From: an uncultured Eubacterium sp.
Lineage (GTDB): Bacteria > Bacillota > Clostridia > Lachnospirales > Lachnospiraceae
DNA length: 54,179 bases
Assembly (NCBI GenBank): GCA_900550135.1
Contig: URQO01000007.1
Span: 1 to 54,179 of the forward strand
Reading direction: 5' to 3'
In this document: positions 25,849-34,867 of the stretch, piece by piece
How positions within the stretch are numbered: the first letter of the stretch is position 1
Layout of the letters: each line of letters starts with the position of its first letter
Translations under genes and position numbers: made by a program
Notes under the pieces: generated by a model
Databases searched by the model: none
What the model was told of the DNA's origin: nothing
What the model saw: only the letters and a program-made list of their open reading frames with translations

Positions 25849-26889
25849 CTATGGGAACATTGGTACTTGTTGTAAGCCTTCGTTTTCTGGTAATCCAAAT
25901 ATTATATTCATGTTTTGCACTGCCTGACCGGCTGCTCCTTTGACTAAGTTGTCAAGGGCTCCCATCATTATGATTCTGCCTGTTCTTTCGTCTATTTTGA
26001 AGTTTACGTCTACAAAGTTGCTTCCTTCTACCCAGCGTGTTTCAGGTGTTTCATCTTTATTTAATACTCTTATAAAGTATTCGTCTTTGTAATACTTGTC
26101 GTATACTGCCTTTATTTCTTCATATGTTACTTCTTTTTTTAGATTTGCATATGCTGTAACTAATATGCCTCTTTGCATTGGTACCAAGTGTGGTGTGAAG
26201 TTGATTAATACTTCTTCCCCTGCTGCATATCCCAGTTGTTCTTCTATTTCAGGGGTGTGTCTGTGAGTTGCCACTCCATATGCTTTTATGTTTTCGTTTA
26301 CTTCACAGAATAAGTTTGGAACTTTTGCTCCTCTTCCTGCTCCTGATGTTCCTGACTTTGCATCTATAATAATTGACTTTGGATCAATTAATCCTTCTTT
26401 TACCATTGGATATATTGATAAAATGCTGCAGGTTGTATAACATCCCGGATTTGCTACAAGTCTTGCTCCTTTTGTTTTTTCTCTGTTTATTTCACATAAG
26501 CCGTACACTGCTTCATCTATAAACTGTGGGCTTTTATGTTCTATTTTGTACCACTTTTCATAAACGTTAACGTCTTTTATTCTAAAGTCAGCACTTAAAT
26601 CGATTATCTTTACCTTATTTAATATTTCTTCATTGACAAGGGAACTGCACAGGCCCTGAGGTGTTGCCGTAAATATAACATCTACTGCATCAGCCAACTG
26701 CTCCATATTGTCTTCCATACATTTTGCATCTACTATCTCAAACATATTTCTAAAAACAGATGCGTAATCCTGGTCCACATAACTTCTTGAACCAAACCAA
26801 ACAACCTCTGCTTCTTTATGTTGCATAATCAACCTTACAAGTTCAACTCCTGCATATCCGGTTGAACCAATAATACCAACTTTTATCAT
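25849..26889 (-). CDS. argC: N-acetyl-gamma-glutamyl-phosphate reductase
   Basis: Reduces N-acetylglutamyl phosphate to the semialdehyde with NADPH. 346 residues: N-terminal Rossmann motif GIIGSTGYAGVELVRL, the catalytic cysteine in VANPGCYTT (about 149), the substrate-binding IDAKSGTSGAGRG, and the His-containing GVATHRHTPEIEEQL. GGAGG lies six bases before the ATG. It is first in the minus-strand arg operon, with its own promoter at 27057-27085 overlapped by an ARG-box-like site. Confidence 0.96.
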   Translation of the reverse strand: MIKVGIIGSTGYAGVELVRLIMQHKEAEVVWFGSRSYVDQDYASVFRNMFEIVDAKCMEDNMEQLADAVDVIFTATPQGLCSSLVNEEILNKVKIIDLSADFRIKDVNVYEKWYKIEHKSPQFIDEAVYGLCEINREKTKGARLVANPGCYTTCSILSIYPMVKEGLIDPKSIIIDAKSGTSGAGRGAKVPNLFCEVNENIKAYGVATHRHTPEIEEQLGYAAGEEVLINFTPHLVPMQRGILVTAYANLKKEVTYEEIKAVYDKYYKDEYFIRVLNKDETPETRWVEGSNFVDVNFKIDERTGRIIMMGALDNLVKGAAGQAVQNMNIIFGLPENEGLQQVPMFP

Positions 26890-27050
26890 AACTGCCTCCT
26901 AATTATTGTATATTGATTACATCCATTGCTTCTATTTACCTGTTAATATCCAGGTGTGATAAACCCTTTTATACTGTAATCATAGAATGCTATTCTACCA
27001 TGTAAATTTTATATTCTTCTTATATAAAATACAAGTTTTTTTGTAAATCT
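26890..27050 (-). promoter_or_regulatory. argC 5' leader with short hairpins
   Basis: The predicted argC transcript has a leader of about 160 bases. It can form ATTTTATA/TATAAAAT, TAGAAT/ATTCTA and ACCTG/CAGGT stems. No T-box or known riboswitch signature was recognised, and there is no gene. Confidence 0.35.
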
Positions 27051-27056
27051 TTGGAG

Positions 27057-27085
27057 ATTATACACCTTTTATGTATATTATGCAA
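27057..27085 (-). promoter_or_regulatory. argC promoter
   Basis: Minus-strand TTGCAT (27080-27085) and TATAAT (27057-27062) are 17 bp apart. An ARG-box-like palindrome (27072-27084) covers the -35, so repressor binding would block polymerase. Confidence 0.78.
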
Positions 27086-27147
27086 GTTTTATACAGCATT
27101 TATGCATAAATATACATATTTTTATATTTTTTCTTGCATTTTATGCA
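27072..27147. promoter_or_regulatory. Three phased ARG-box-like operators between argC and argG
   Basis: Three imperfect palindromes with TGCAT/ATGCA or TGTAT/ATACA arms lie at 27072-27084, 27103-27116 and 27135-27147. Their centres (27078, 27109.5, 27141) are 31.5 bp apart, three helical turns. The outer two cover the -35 boxes of the divergent argC and argG promoters. They resemble ArgR/AhrC half sites; the regulator itself is not in the window. Confidence 0.65.
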
Positions 27148-27162
27148 TTAGTGTTGTATAGT
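27134..27162 (+). promoter_or_regulatory. argG promoter
   Basis: TTGCAT (27134-27139) and TATAGT (27157-27162) are 17 bp apart, mirror-image to the argC promoter and with the same -35 hexamer. The third ARG-box-like site overlaps the -35. The leader is about 70 bases. Confidence 0.75.
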
Positions 27163-27237
27163 ATCACATGGAAACAAAACATAGAAAGTGTGTTTTTCTA
27201 TTCATGCTTTACTATATATATTATGGAGGAATTTATT

Positions 27238-28461
27238 ATGGCAAAGGAAAAAGTTGTTTTAGCTTATTCAGGTGGACTTGATACTACCGCTATCATCCCT
27301 TGGTTAAAAGAAAATTATGATTATGATGTAGTTTGTTGCTGTATCGATTGTGGACAGGGCGAAGAATTAAATGGGCTTGATGAAAGAGCAAAATATTCAG
27401 GTGCTGCTAAATTATATATTGAAGACATTACAGATGAATTTTGTGATGACTATATTGTTCCTTGTGTACAGGCCGGTGCAGTTTATGAAAATAAATATTT
27501 ACTTGGTACTGCTATGGCAAGACCAGGTATTGCAAAAAAATTAGTTGAAGTTGCACGTAAGGAAGGTGCCGTTGCTATTTGTCACGGTGCTACAGGAAAA
27601 GGAAATGACCAGATTCGTTTCGAACTTGGTATCAAGGCTTTGGCTCCTGATATTAAGATTATCGCTCCTTGGAGAGATGACAAGTGGACAATGGATTCAC
27701 GTGAAGCTGAAATTGAATACTGTAAGGCTCATGGCATTGATCTTCCATTTGGTACAGACCAAAGCTACAGCCGTGACAGAAACTTATGGCACATTAGTCA
27801 TGAAGGTCTTGAATTAGAAAATCCTGCAAACGAACCAAACTATGAACATCTTTTAATGTTAGGTGTTTCTCCTGAAAAGGCTCCTGATGAAGGTGAATAT
27901 GTAACAATGACATTTGAAAAAGGTGTACCAAAGACTGTAAATGGAAAAGAAATGAAAGTGTCTGACATTGTTCGTGAATTAAACAGACTTGGTGGAAAGC
28001 ATGGTATTGGTATTATTGATATAGTAGAAAACCGTGTTGTTGGTATGAAATCCCGTGGTGTTTATGAAACACCGGGTGGAACAATTCTTATGGAAGCTCA
28101 TAACCAGCTTGAGGAATTGGTTCTTGACCGTGCCACAATGGAAACAAAAAAGGAAATGGGCAACAAGTTAGCTCAGATTGTATACGAAGGAAAATGGTTT
28201 ACTCCACTTCGTGAAGCTGTTCAGGCATTTGTTGAATCAACACAGGAATATGTTACAGGTGAAGTTAAATTCAAACTTTACAAAGGAAACATTATCAAAG
28301 CCGGAACAACATCTCCATATTCATTATATAGTGAAAGTCTTGCATCATTTACAACAGGTGATTTATATGACCACCATGATGCTGACGGATTTATCACATT
28401 ATTTGGCTTACCACTAAAAGTTAGAGCTATGATGAAGAAAGAAAACGGACTTCAGAAATAA
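27238..28461 (+). CDS. argG: Argininosuccinate synthase
   Basis: Joins citrulline and aspartate with ATP to form argininosuccinate, the penultimate step of arginine synthesis. 407 residues: the N-type ATP pyrophosphatase P-loop LAYSGGLDTT at the N-terminus, HGATGKGNDQIRFE, and the citrulline/aspartate-binding WHISHEG and RGVYETPGG segments. The frame is open from 27151, but GGAGG eight bases before the ATG at 27238 and the family N-terminus set the start. argH and argF are not in the window. Two hairpins follow, the second a good terminator. Confidence 0.97.
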   Translation: MAKEKVVLAYSGGLDTTAIIPWLKENYDYDVVCCCIDCGQGEELNGLDERAKYSGAAKLYIEDITDEFCDDYIVPCVQAGAVYENKYLLGTAMARPGIAKKLVEVARKEGAVAICHGATGKGNDQIRFELGIKALAPDIKIIAPWRDDKWTMDSREAEIEYCKAHGIDLPFGTDQSYSRDRNLWHISHEGLELENPANEPNYEHLLMLGVSPEKAPDEGEYVTMTFEKGVPKTVNGKEMKVSDIVRELNRLGGKHGIGIIDIVENRVVGMKSRGVYETPGGTILMEAHNQLEELVLDRATMETKKEMGNKLAQIVYEGKWFTPLREAVQAFVESTQEYVTGEVKFKLYKGNIIKAGTTSPYSLYSESLASFTTGDLYDHHDADGFITLFGLPLKVRAMMKKENGLQK

Positions 28462-28475
28462 TATATTTTTTGTAC

Positions 28476-28543
28476 AAACTTTACCTTTCGTAAAGTTTAT
28501 AACTTACCAAACAGGGCGTAGAAATTCTACTCCCTGTTTTTTG
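28476..28543 (+). terminator. argG terminator region, two hairpins
   Basis: AAACTTTAC/GTAAAGTTT (28476-28498) is followed by a second stem, ACAGGG with CCCTGT enclosing GTAG/CTAC (about 28511-28536), ending in six Ts. The second is a typical intrinsic terminator for argG. Confidence 0.82.
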
Positions 28544-28572
28544 TTTACAGTTACCATAATTTATAGTAGAAT
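28544..28572 (+). promoter_or_regulatory. Promoter of the glycosyltransferase-GtrA-YfhO operon
   Basis: TTTACA (28544-28549) and TAGAAT (28567-28572) are 17 bp apart, right after the argG terminator and about 45 bases before the start codon. A GGGC/GCCC hairpin lies in the short leader. Confidence 0.6.
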
Positions 28573-28616
28573 ATTATAGATTATGGGCATTTGACTAGCC
28601 CGCTTTGGAGGATAAA

Positions 28617-29555
28617 ATGAAAACAGTAGACATTGTTGTTCCATGTTTTAACGAGGAAGCTATGCTTTCAATGTTTTACACGGAATCTGAAAAAATTTAC
28701 AAAACTATTGATGGCTATGATTTTACCTATATTTTTGTAAACGATGGTAGCAAGGATAATACTTATCTTATGCTCAAAAAACTGGCATCAGAACATTCTA
28801 ATGTTAAATATATATCTTTTTCAAGAAACTTTGGAAAGGAAGCGGCAATGTATGCAGGACTTTGCAATACATCATCTGACTATGTAATAGTTATGGACGC
28901 TGACTTGCAGCACCCTCCTGCCCTTGTACCACAGATGATTTCCAAAATTGAAGAAGGTTATGATTGCTGTGCTGCACAGCGTACTGACAGAAAGGGAGAA
29001 TCAAAGATCAAAAGTTTCTTTTCTTCTCTTTATTATAAATTTAACAATCGCTTTACCGATGTTGAACTTGTACAAAATGCAGTTGATTTTAGAATTATGA
29101 CAAAACAAATGGTTGACAATATTGTCTCCTTATGTGAGGTTCAGCGTTTTTCCAAAGGTATTTTCCAGTGGGTTGGATTTGATACATGCTGGATACCTTA
29201 TGACAATGTTGAAAGACCTTTAGGTGAAACAAAATGGAGTTTTAAAAGTTTATTTAAGTATGCTTTAACAGGCATTACGTCATTTTCCATTGCCCCACTT
29301 AGATTTTTGACTTTTTCCGGATTGTTTATATCTTTCATTACATTTGCATTAATTGTTTTTACTCTTGTAAGAAAGCTTGCTTTTGGAATTGATGTATCAG
29401 GATATGCTTCCCTTATGATTTCCATATTATTTATGGGTGGCATTATTGAATTATCACTTGGAATTCTTGGGGAATACATTGCCAATATTTACTTAGAGGC
29501 AAAGGACAGACCTATTTACATTATTAAAGATTCCAATATAAAACATTCAAAATAA
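28617..29555 (+). CDS. Polyprenyl-phosphate glycosyltransferase, GT2 family (CsbB/GtrB-like)
   Basis: Expected to transfer a sugar from a nucleotide donor to undecaprenyl phosphate at the inner membrane face. 312 residues: a GT-A domain with DIVVPCFNEE, VNDGSKDNT and the metal-binding VMDADLQHPP, an ALTGITSFS amphipathic region, then two C-terminal transmembrane helices (about 232-255 and 265-290), the standard DPMS/GtrB layout. The start is the ATG at 28617 behind TTGGAGG. It is followed by GtrA- and YfhO-type genes. In Bacillus and Listeria this trio modifies lipoteichoic acid; the sugar here is unknown. Confidence 0.88.
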   Translation: MKTVDIVVPCFNEEAMLSMFYTESEKIYKTIDGYDFTYIFVNDGSKDNTYLMLKKLASEHSNVKYISFSRNFGKEAAMYAGLCNTSSDYVIVMDADLQHPPALVPQMISKIEEGYDCCAAQRTDRKGESKIKSFFSSLYYKFNNRFTDVELVQNAVDFRIMTKQMVDNIVSLCEVQRFSKGIFQWVGFDTCWIPYDNVERPLGETKWSFKSLFKYALTGITSFSIAPLRFLTFSGLFISFITFALIVFTLVRKLAFGIDVSGYASLMISILFMGGIIELSLGILGEYIANIYLEAKDRPIYIIKDSNIKHSK

Positions 29556-29585
29556 TTCTACATCACCAATTTTAGGAGGCAAATG

Positions 29586-30077
29586 ATGAAAGATATAATA
29601 ATAAAAGTTCGTGAATTTTTATTAAAACATATAAAAAATCCACATCTTCAGACATTGATTAAAGGACTAATCAGTTATGAAATGATTTCATACATCTTCT
29701 TTGGTGTTGGAACATCTGTTGTGGATTTGGCAGTTTTTTCAATAATCACTGCCATTGGACTTGACGGTCTTATTTCAAATATAATTTCAACTATATGTGC
29801 AATTATTTTTGCGTATGTTACAAACAAGCTTTGGGTATTTAGAAGTAAAACTCATGGTTTTCGCGAGATACTTGCTGAGTTTATCAAGTTTACAAACGCA
29901 AGACTTGCCACACTTGTTATGACAGAAGTTATATTAGTCATTGATAAGTTAATCGGAGGCAACCAGTATATTGCCAAAGCATTATCAATGCTACTTACTA
30001 TTGTATTTAATTATATTTTAAGTAAATTATTTATTTTCAAAAGAAAGGGGACTCAAAATGAAAATAAAGAAATCTAA
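29586..30077 (+). CDS. GtrA-family membrane protein (putative lipid-linked sugar flippase)
   Basis: Four-helix membrane protein of 163 residues with the GtrA signature YIFFGVGTSVVDLAVFSI in the first helix and ATNKLWVF-like (YVTNKLWVFRSK) and NYILSKLFIFKRK segments after helices two and four. GtrA/GtcA proteins are thought to flip polyprenyl-phosphate sugars to the outer leaflet. Two adjacent ATGs follow AGGAGG; the second (29586) has the better spacing. Its 3' end overlaps the YfhO gene by 20 bases, implying tight coupling. Confidence 0.86.
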   Translation: MKDIIIKVREFLLKHIKNPHLQTLIKGLISYEMISYIFFGVGTSVVDLAVFSIITAIGLDGLISNIISTICAIIFAYVTNKLWVFRSKTHGFREILAEFIKFTNARLATLVMTEVILVIDKLIGGNQYIAKALSMLLTIVFNYILSKLFIFKRKGTQNENKEI

Positions 30078-32838
30078 TAAGAGTTTTTCATTTTCAAACT
30101 GGGTAAAAGATAATAAGTTTTATCTTTTAGCATTTTTACTACCTGTATTATCTATGTTGGTAGTGTACTTAGTAAAAGGAATATTTGGAGATGAAATGTA
30201 TCTTCGTAGCGACTGCTATCACCAGTACGCACCTTATTTGGAAATGTTCCAAAAGAAACTTAGAAGTGGGGGAAGTTTGTTCTACACATGGCAGATAGGT
30301 ACAGGAATGAACTTTACTGCTATTGCTGCTTACTATTTATCAAGCCCACTTAATCTGCTTACAATTATCTGGCCTGGCAGCATTGCAAACTTTGTTGATT
30401 TTTCAATTGTTCTTAAAATGGGACTTGCAGGATTTGGGGCATGCTACTATCTTACAAAAAGATTTAAAACAAAAGGTCCTTCAGCAATGATTTTTGGTAT
30501 GTTCTATGCATTATCAGCATACTTTGCTGCATTTAGCTGGAACATTATGTGGCTTGACTGTATGTGGTTACTTCCATTTATCGTTTTAGGACTGGACAGA
30601 CTGGTCAATGAAAAAAGATACAAAATGTACTGTATTGCATTAGCACTTGCCATTTTCTCAAACTACTATATTGGTATTATGCTTTGCATCTACAGTGTAA
30701 TTTATTTTATTTATCTTATTTGCGTATCTGATTTTGATTCAGAAATCGGACAGATAAAAGCCAGATTACTTGCACTTAAGGATTTTGCAATTTATTCACT
30801 TCTAGCAGGCGGACTTGCAGCATGTATTATTCTTCCTGAATATTACAATATGCTTATTACAAAATCGGCTGACACAAGTTTTCCTGACGCATTAACAGAA
30901 TATTTTTCAATGCTTTACATGATGTTCAGATCGTTGATTTGTATACCTGTAGCCGATTTGAAATACTCTCATGACCCTAACATTTATTCAACAATGGCAA
31001 TATTTATTTTAATTCCATTGTTCTGGTTATGTAAAAAAATCAATGTTAAAGAACGTATTGGTAAAACAATTATGGCTGTTATTCTTCTTTTAAGTTTCAG
31101 CTTTAACATACCTGATTATATTTGGCATGGTTTCCATTTTCCAAACAGTTTGCCTTGTAGAGAATCATTTATTTACATTTTTCTGATTGTCACTATGGCA
31201 TATGAGGCATTTATTCATATTAAAGAATTTAAGCCTGTTCAGATTATGGGTTCTGCCGGAGTATCAATCGGACTGATTCTTATCCTTGAAGAAATCTTTA
31301 AGGATACTCAGATTATTACAGATTTAACATCAGGAGAAAATCCGGACATTCACACAAGTTTGATAAAAATTGTTTATGTAGGTATTGCATTTATTCTTGT
31401 TTATGCTGCTATTTTCTTATGTATTAGAAAATATGATAAGTTTAAGGCATTCTTTATATACTTACTTACACTTGTTGTATTTTGTGAATTAACACTTAAT
31501 ATGACAACAACAAGTATTCCTTCAACTTCATCACATAGCGGATATTATGAAGCAACCAGTGCCTATGACAAGTTAAATGAAACTGCAAAGGCTGATGCAA
31601 AATCAGAAAATGTCAACTTCTACAGAGCAGAAAACGCTTCACATTCCACAAGAAATGACGGAGCAAGATTTGGCTATGACAGTATTTCAACATTTTCATC
31701 TGTTGCATCTGCAGCCATTCAGGATTATTACGACCAGTTAGGTTTGCAGACTTCATTTAATGCATATTCATATTATGGACATACACCACTTACATCTGCG
31801 TTGTTCTCCATCAAATATGAATACTCAACAGGAAATGCTTCATTACCTGGCAATACAACATTGATTGGTACTGAAAATTATAAAACTACAAATGGACAGG
31901 GTACTGTAAATCTTTACAAATACAATCACACTCTTCCACTTGGTTTTATGACAAATTTAAGTACTGAATCAACTTGGGATAGAACAACAGGCAATCCATT
32001 TACAACTCAGAACAACTTTGTTAAAACTGCTGTAAATGGTGGTAAGAATATTTTCCATCAGTTAAAATCAAGCGCTGTTGGAACATTTAAAGCTCAGTAT
32101 GACTTAGAAGAGGATGACAACTACACTCCTAGTGACAACCAGGAAACATTTGACGTGTACTTCTTCTGTACTACATCATCTGAAACTCTTACAGCTACAG
32201 TTACAAACGGACAAATTGTTGAAGATATCCAAAATGGAACAACAAGTTCTACAAGCAAAACATTCTCTTCTACAAATCAGAACTATATCTGCTATGTAGG
32301 AAAGGTAACTAAGGGTGCAACGATTACTGTTACAGCCGGTGACGGACAGGCTCTTTCAGCTTGTTACGCATATGCATTTGACAATGATGCATGGGAAAGC
32401 GATTATCAGTTATTAAATGCTAATCCTTACAATGTAACAGAAAAAACTGACACAAAGATTACAGGTAATATAACAGCTACAGAACAGGGTGTTATGTACA
32501 CATCTATTCCTTATGATGAAGGATGGAACGTATACATTGACGGCGAAAAAACAGCTATCACACCACTTTGTAACATTAAGACAGAAAAGACTGAGACTGT
32601 TACAAAAAAAGACGGCACAACAACTAACAAGACCATTACTGAAACAGCTCCTGCTTTAATCGGTGTATTTGTTCCTTCTGGAACTCATGAAATTACATTT
32701 AAGTACACTCCACAGGGTCTTACAGGTGGTATCATTATCAGTATTGTATGTTTGTTGATTTTCTTGTTCTTATCATTTAGAGTGCAGATTTTTGAAAAGA
32801 TTAAAGACAAGCAGACTGGTGGGAAAGCAAAGAAATAA
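30058..32838 (+). CDS. YfhO-family GT-C-type membrane glycosyltransferase
   Basis: Large polytopic membrane protein, 926 residues. The N-terminal half (to about 480) has about 12 hydrophobic helices and the acidic first external loop with RSDCYHQYAPYLEMF, which holds the GT-C-like catalytic Asp. The C-terminal half is a Thr/Ser-rich extracellular domain of about 400 residues, then a last helix (about 890-912) and a Lys-rich tail. YfhO relatives add sugars from lipid carriers to lipoteichoic acid. GGGGA lies before the ATG, inside the GtrA gene. The long Ser/Thr-rich outer domain is bigger than expected for a plain acceptor site. Confidence 0.86.
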   Translation: MKIKKSNKSFSFSNWVKDNKFYLLAFLLPVLSMLVVYLVKGIFGDEMYLRSDCYHQYAPYLEMFQKKLRSGGSLFYTWQIGTGMNFTAIAAYYLSSPLNLLTIIWPGSIANFVDFSIVLKMGLAGFGACYYLTKRFKTKGPSAMIFGMFYALSAYFAAFSWNIMWLDCMWLLPFIVLGLDRLVNEKRYKMYCIALALAIFSNYYIGIMLCIYSVIYFIYLICVSDFDSEIGQIKARLLALKDFAIYSLLAGGLAACIILPEYYNMLITKSADTSFPDALTEYFSMLYMMFRSLICIPVADLKYSHDPNIYSTMAIFILIPLFWLCKKINVKERIGKTIMAVILLLSFSFNIPDYIWHGFHFPNSLPCRESFIYIFLIVTMAYEAFIHIKEFKPVQIMGSAGVSIGLILILEEIFKDTQIITDLTSGENPDIHTSLIKIVYVGIAFILVYAAIFLCIRKYDKFKAFFIYLLTLVVFCELTLNMTTTSIPSTSSHSGYYEATSAYDKLNETAKADAKSENVNFYRAENASHSTRNDGARFGYDSISTFSSVASAAIQDYYDQLGLQTSFNAYSYYGHTPLTSALFSIKYEYSTGNASLPGNTTLIGTENYKTTNGQGTVNLYKYNHTLPLGFMTNLSTESTWDRTTGNPFTTQNNFVKTAVNGGKNIFHQLKSSAVGTFKAQYDLEEDDNYTPSDNQETFDVYFFCTTSSETLTATVTNGQIVEDIQNGTTSSTSKTFSSTNQNYICYVGKVTKGATITVTAGDGQALSACYAYAFDNDAWESDYQLLNANPYNVTEKTDTKITGNITATEQGVMYTSIPYDEGWNVYIDGEKTAITPLCNIKTEKTETVTKKDGTTTNKTITETAPALIGVFVPSGTHEITFKYTPQGLTGGIIISIVCLLIFLFLSFRVQIFEKIKDKQTGGKAKK

Positions 32839-32933
32839 AAAAAGCACACCCGGAAATGGTCACAATAATCAGAAGCAAATCTTGAAAATGGACCTAAAAA
32901 GCATTTTTTGTTACACTAGCTAATACAAAACTT

Positions 32934-32970
32934 CAGCCAGACTCATAAAACAGTCTGGCTGTTATTCTTT
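32934..32970 (+). terminator. Terminator of the glycosyltransferase operon
   Basis: CAGCCAGAC (32934-32942) pairs with GTCTGGCTG (32953-32961), followed by a T-rich tail. It lies about 95 bases after the YfhO stop; the spacer between holds no gene. Confidence 0.82.
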
Positions 32971-32974
32971 TCAT

Positions 32975-33010
32975 AAAAATAGGCTGTCGCACTGACGACA
33001 ACCTATTTTT
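32975..33010 (-). terminator. Terminator of the PrsA-like lipoprotein gene
   Basis: AAAAATAGG/CCTATTTTT arms enclose TGTCG/CGACA. On the minus strand the hairpin ends in a T run 16 bases after the lipoprotein stop. The symmetry would let it act on both strands. Confidence 0.75.
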
Positions 33011-33025
33011 TACAGTTTCTCTTTT

Positions 33026-34054
33026 TTATTTTGTATTATTATAAATTGATATCAGTTTGTATGATGATGTTGAGTCTACATCCTCAGGAACGATATCTTC
33101 CCATTCTGACGTGTTTATGTCTGTACTTGTGTCTTTTACAAACACATCATATTTTTCCTTAAACAGGCTGTTTTTTTTGTCTTCAATAATCTTATTTTTG
33201 TTTTCTGCTGTTTCGTCTTTTAAATAATTGTCAACACAATAAATTACATAGAAATCATTACCATCCTGTATGATGTTGCTGCTGTGACCTTTTGCCACAT
33301 TAAAAGCTTCCTGTTCAAAGACTGTTTTTGCTTCGTTTTTCTTTAATACTTTTTCGACAGAATCATCTTCGGTGATTTGCTTTGCTTCCTGAGCAAAATT
33401 AATTGTCAGTTTTTTTACGCCTTTTATCAGTTTGTTAAGCTGCTTTCTGATTTCCTTTTCAGTATGCTGTCCCAGTGTCATTTTTGCATACTGTATTTTA
33501 ACTACTCTGGCATCCTCTTCACTGACCTGTTCTTCCACATTTTCTGTTACGCGGTTAAAAACCTTGTCTGCCAGATAGTATGTGCTGTAAAATCCTGTTA
33601 TTGTGTCAAGGTCTGCACCTGTGTAATCCTTATCTTCCACAGACATTGAATTGTAATATTCCTGAGCTGCATCATTGACAATTTCCATATCATCCTTGTC
33701 CAATTTTATGCCTTCGCTTTCAGCCATTGCTGCCATAGTATATTTTATAGAAATGTCGTTTTTGGTTTTCTCCATAATATAATCTTTAAATGTTGTGTCT
33801 TTATCTACATTGGCATTCCAGTCAATCTTTCCGCCAAACTCTTTTTTATACTGATTTACATAGTTCATAAAAAGAAGTTTGTACTCACTGTCTGAACATG
33901 TCAGACTGTCTACTTTAAAAATTTCATCACTGCTAAGACCAAATATATGACCTAAAATAGGTGTGTCAGTTTTAATACCGCATCCTGTAAATATGCCTGC
34001 AGTCATTGTAAGTGTCAGTGATAATGCCATTATTTTTTTACTTATAGGTCTCAT
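33026..34054 (-). CDS. PrsA/SurA-like foldase lipoprotein
   Basis: Exported lipoprotein of 342 residues with a signal peptide and lipobox FTGC (about residue 25). The architecture matches SurA/PrsA: an N-terminal helical chaperone-like region (to about 190), a central segment (about 190-290) in the position of the parvulin peptidyl-prolyl isomerase domain, ending HSSNIIQDGNDFYVIYCVDNY, and a C-terminal helix. The central segment lacks clear parvulin active-site residues, so it may be a non-enzymatic chaperone. It is upstream of no related gene; the HAD-like gene precedes it by eight bases and is probably co-transcribed. Confidence 0.72.
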   Translation of the reverse strand: MRPISKKIMALSLTLTMTAGIFTGCGIKTDTPILGHIFGLSSDEIFKVDSLTCSDSEYKLLFMNYVNQYKKEFGGKIDWNANVDKDTTFKDYIMEKTKNDISIKYTMAAMAESEGIKLDKDDMEIVNDAAQEYYNSMSVEDKDYTGADLDTITGFYSTYYLADKVFNRVTENVEEQVSEEDARVVKIQYAKMTLGQHTEKEIRKQLNKLIKGVKKLTINFAQEAKQITEDDSVEKVLKKNEAKTVFEQEAFNVAKGHSSNIIQDGNDFYVIYCVDNYLKDETAENKNKIIEDKKNSLFKEKYDVFVKDTSTDINTSEWEDIVPEDVDSTSSYKLISIYNNTK

Positions 34055-34062
34055 GTGCCCTC

Positions 34063-34851
34063 CTAATTCATTCTCATTATATCCTCTAAGATAGTATCAA
34101 CGCTTTCTGTTATATGCTTGGCTGAATGTTTTACCTGTGCGTCAGCCCACTGCATCGCGTAACTGTAAAAGCAGTGTTTAAACATATCAATATCACTAAA
34201 TCCTGTACCAAATACAACTGTGTCTTCTTCTGATATTTCATATACATGCTGAAGAACTTCAATAGCAGTACCCTTTGATACCATAGGACCTGTAATAAAT
34301 ATCTGATTTGGATTTGATATGGCTACATTTGCCTTTCTTGCCCATCTTAAATAAATCTGCTCATATGATTTTTCGTCAAAACCCTTGTTTGAGCACAAAG
34401 TAATCTTGTTAATGTCACCATGAAGTTCCTTTATGTCCTCCACAAAATCAGGCTCAATGCCCTGAGCACTTAAATATCTTATAAAATCATAATTATGACT
34501 TAAAATAGCTGATTTTCTTTCTGTTGAAAATAGTATTTTAATATCATTTTTGTATGCATCTTTTTCCATTTCGGCAATTACATCCATGCATACCAAAGTA
34601 TCTATAGGTGTTTTGCTAATTACCTTATCATCATAAATAATAACTCCGCCGTCATTACAAATATATATAATCTTGTCCTGTATCTTTCCAAACATAGGCT
34701 TAACTACCTGATAGTTGTATCCTGTTGCAACTGCAAACTTAAATCCTTCATCAAGTAATGTTGAAATCAAATCTATGGTTGTTTCAGATATAGTTTTATT
34801 ATCATCATTAATCAGTGTGTCCTCAAGTCCACAAACAATAAAATTAATCAT
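34063..34851 (-). CDS. Cof-type HAD-like protein with degenerate active site
   Basis: 262-residue protein with the size and order of Cof/YidA-type HAD sugar phosphatases: an N-terminal core, a C2 cap with IKELHGDINKITLCS, motif III Lys in SKGTAIEVL, and a motif IV-like FGTGFSDIDMF. Motif I, normally DxDGT with the nucleophilic Asp, reads CGLEDTL, placing Gly at the nucleophile position and Glu at the acid/base Asp. Motif IV lacks the usual GDSxND form. It is therefore probably not an active phosphatase and may have a binding role. The surrounding genes are a foldase lipoprotein and a cell-wall hydrolase. Confidence 0.75.
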   Translation of the reverse strand: MINFIVCGLEDTLINDDNKTISETTIDLISTLLDEGFKFAVATGYNYQVVKPMFGKIQDKIIYICNDGGVIIYDDKVISKTPIDTLVCMDVIAEMEKDAYKNDIKILFSTERKSAILSHNYDFIRYLSAQGIEPDFVEDIKELHGDINKITLCSNKGFDEKSYEQIYLRWARKANVAISNPNQIFITGPMVSKGTAIEVLQHVYEISEEDTVVFGTGFSDIDMFKHCFYSYAMQWADAQVKHSAKHITESVDTILEDIMRMN

Positions 34852-34867
34852 TTGGTCTCCTTTTTGT

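Noticed and set aside
25668..25898. Small open frames on both strands of the argC-argJ spacer
   Set aside because: They arise from palindromic DNA, lack ribosome binding sites, and one runs into argC in another frame.
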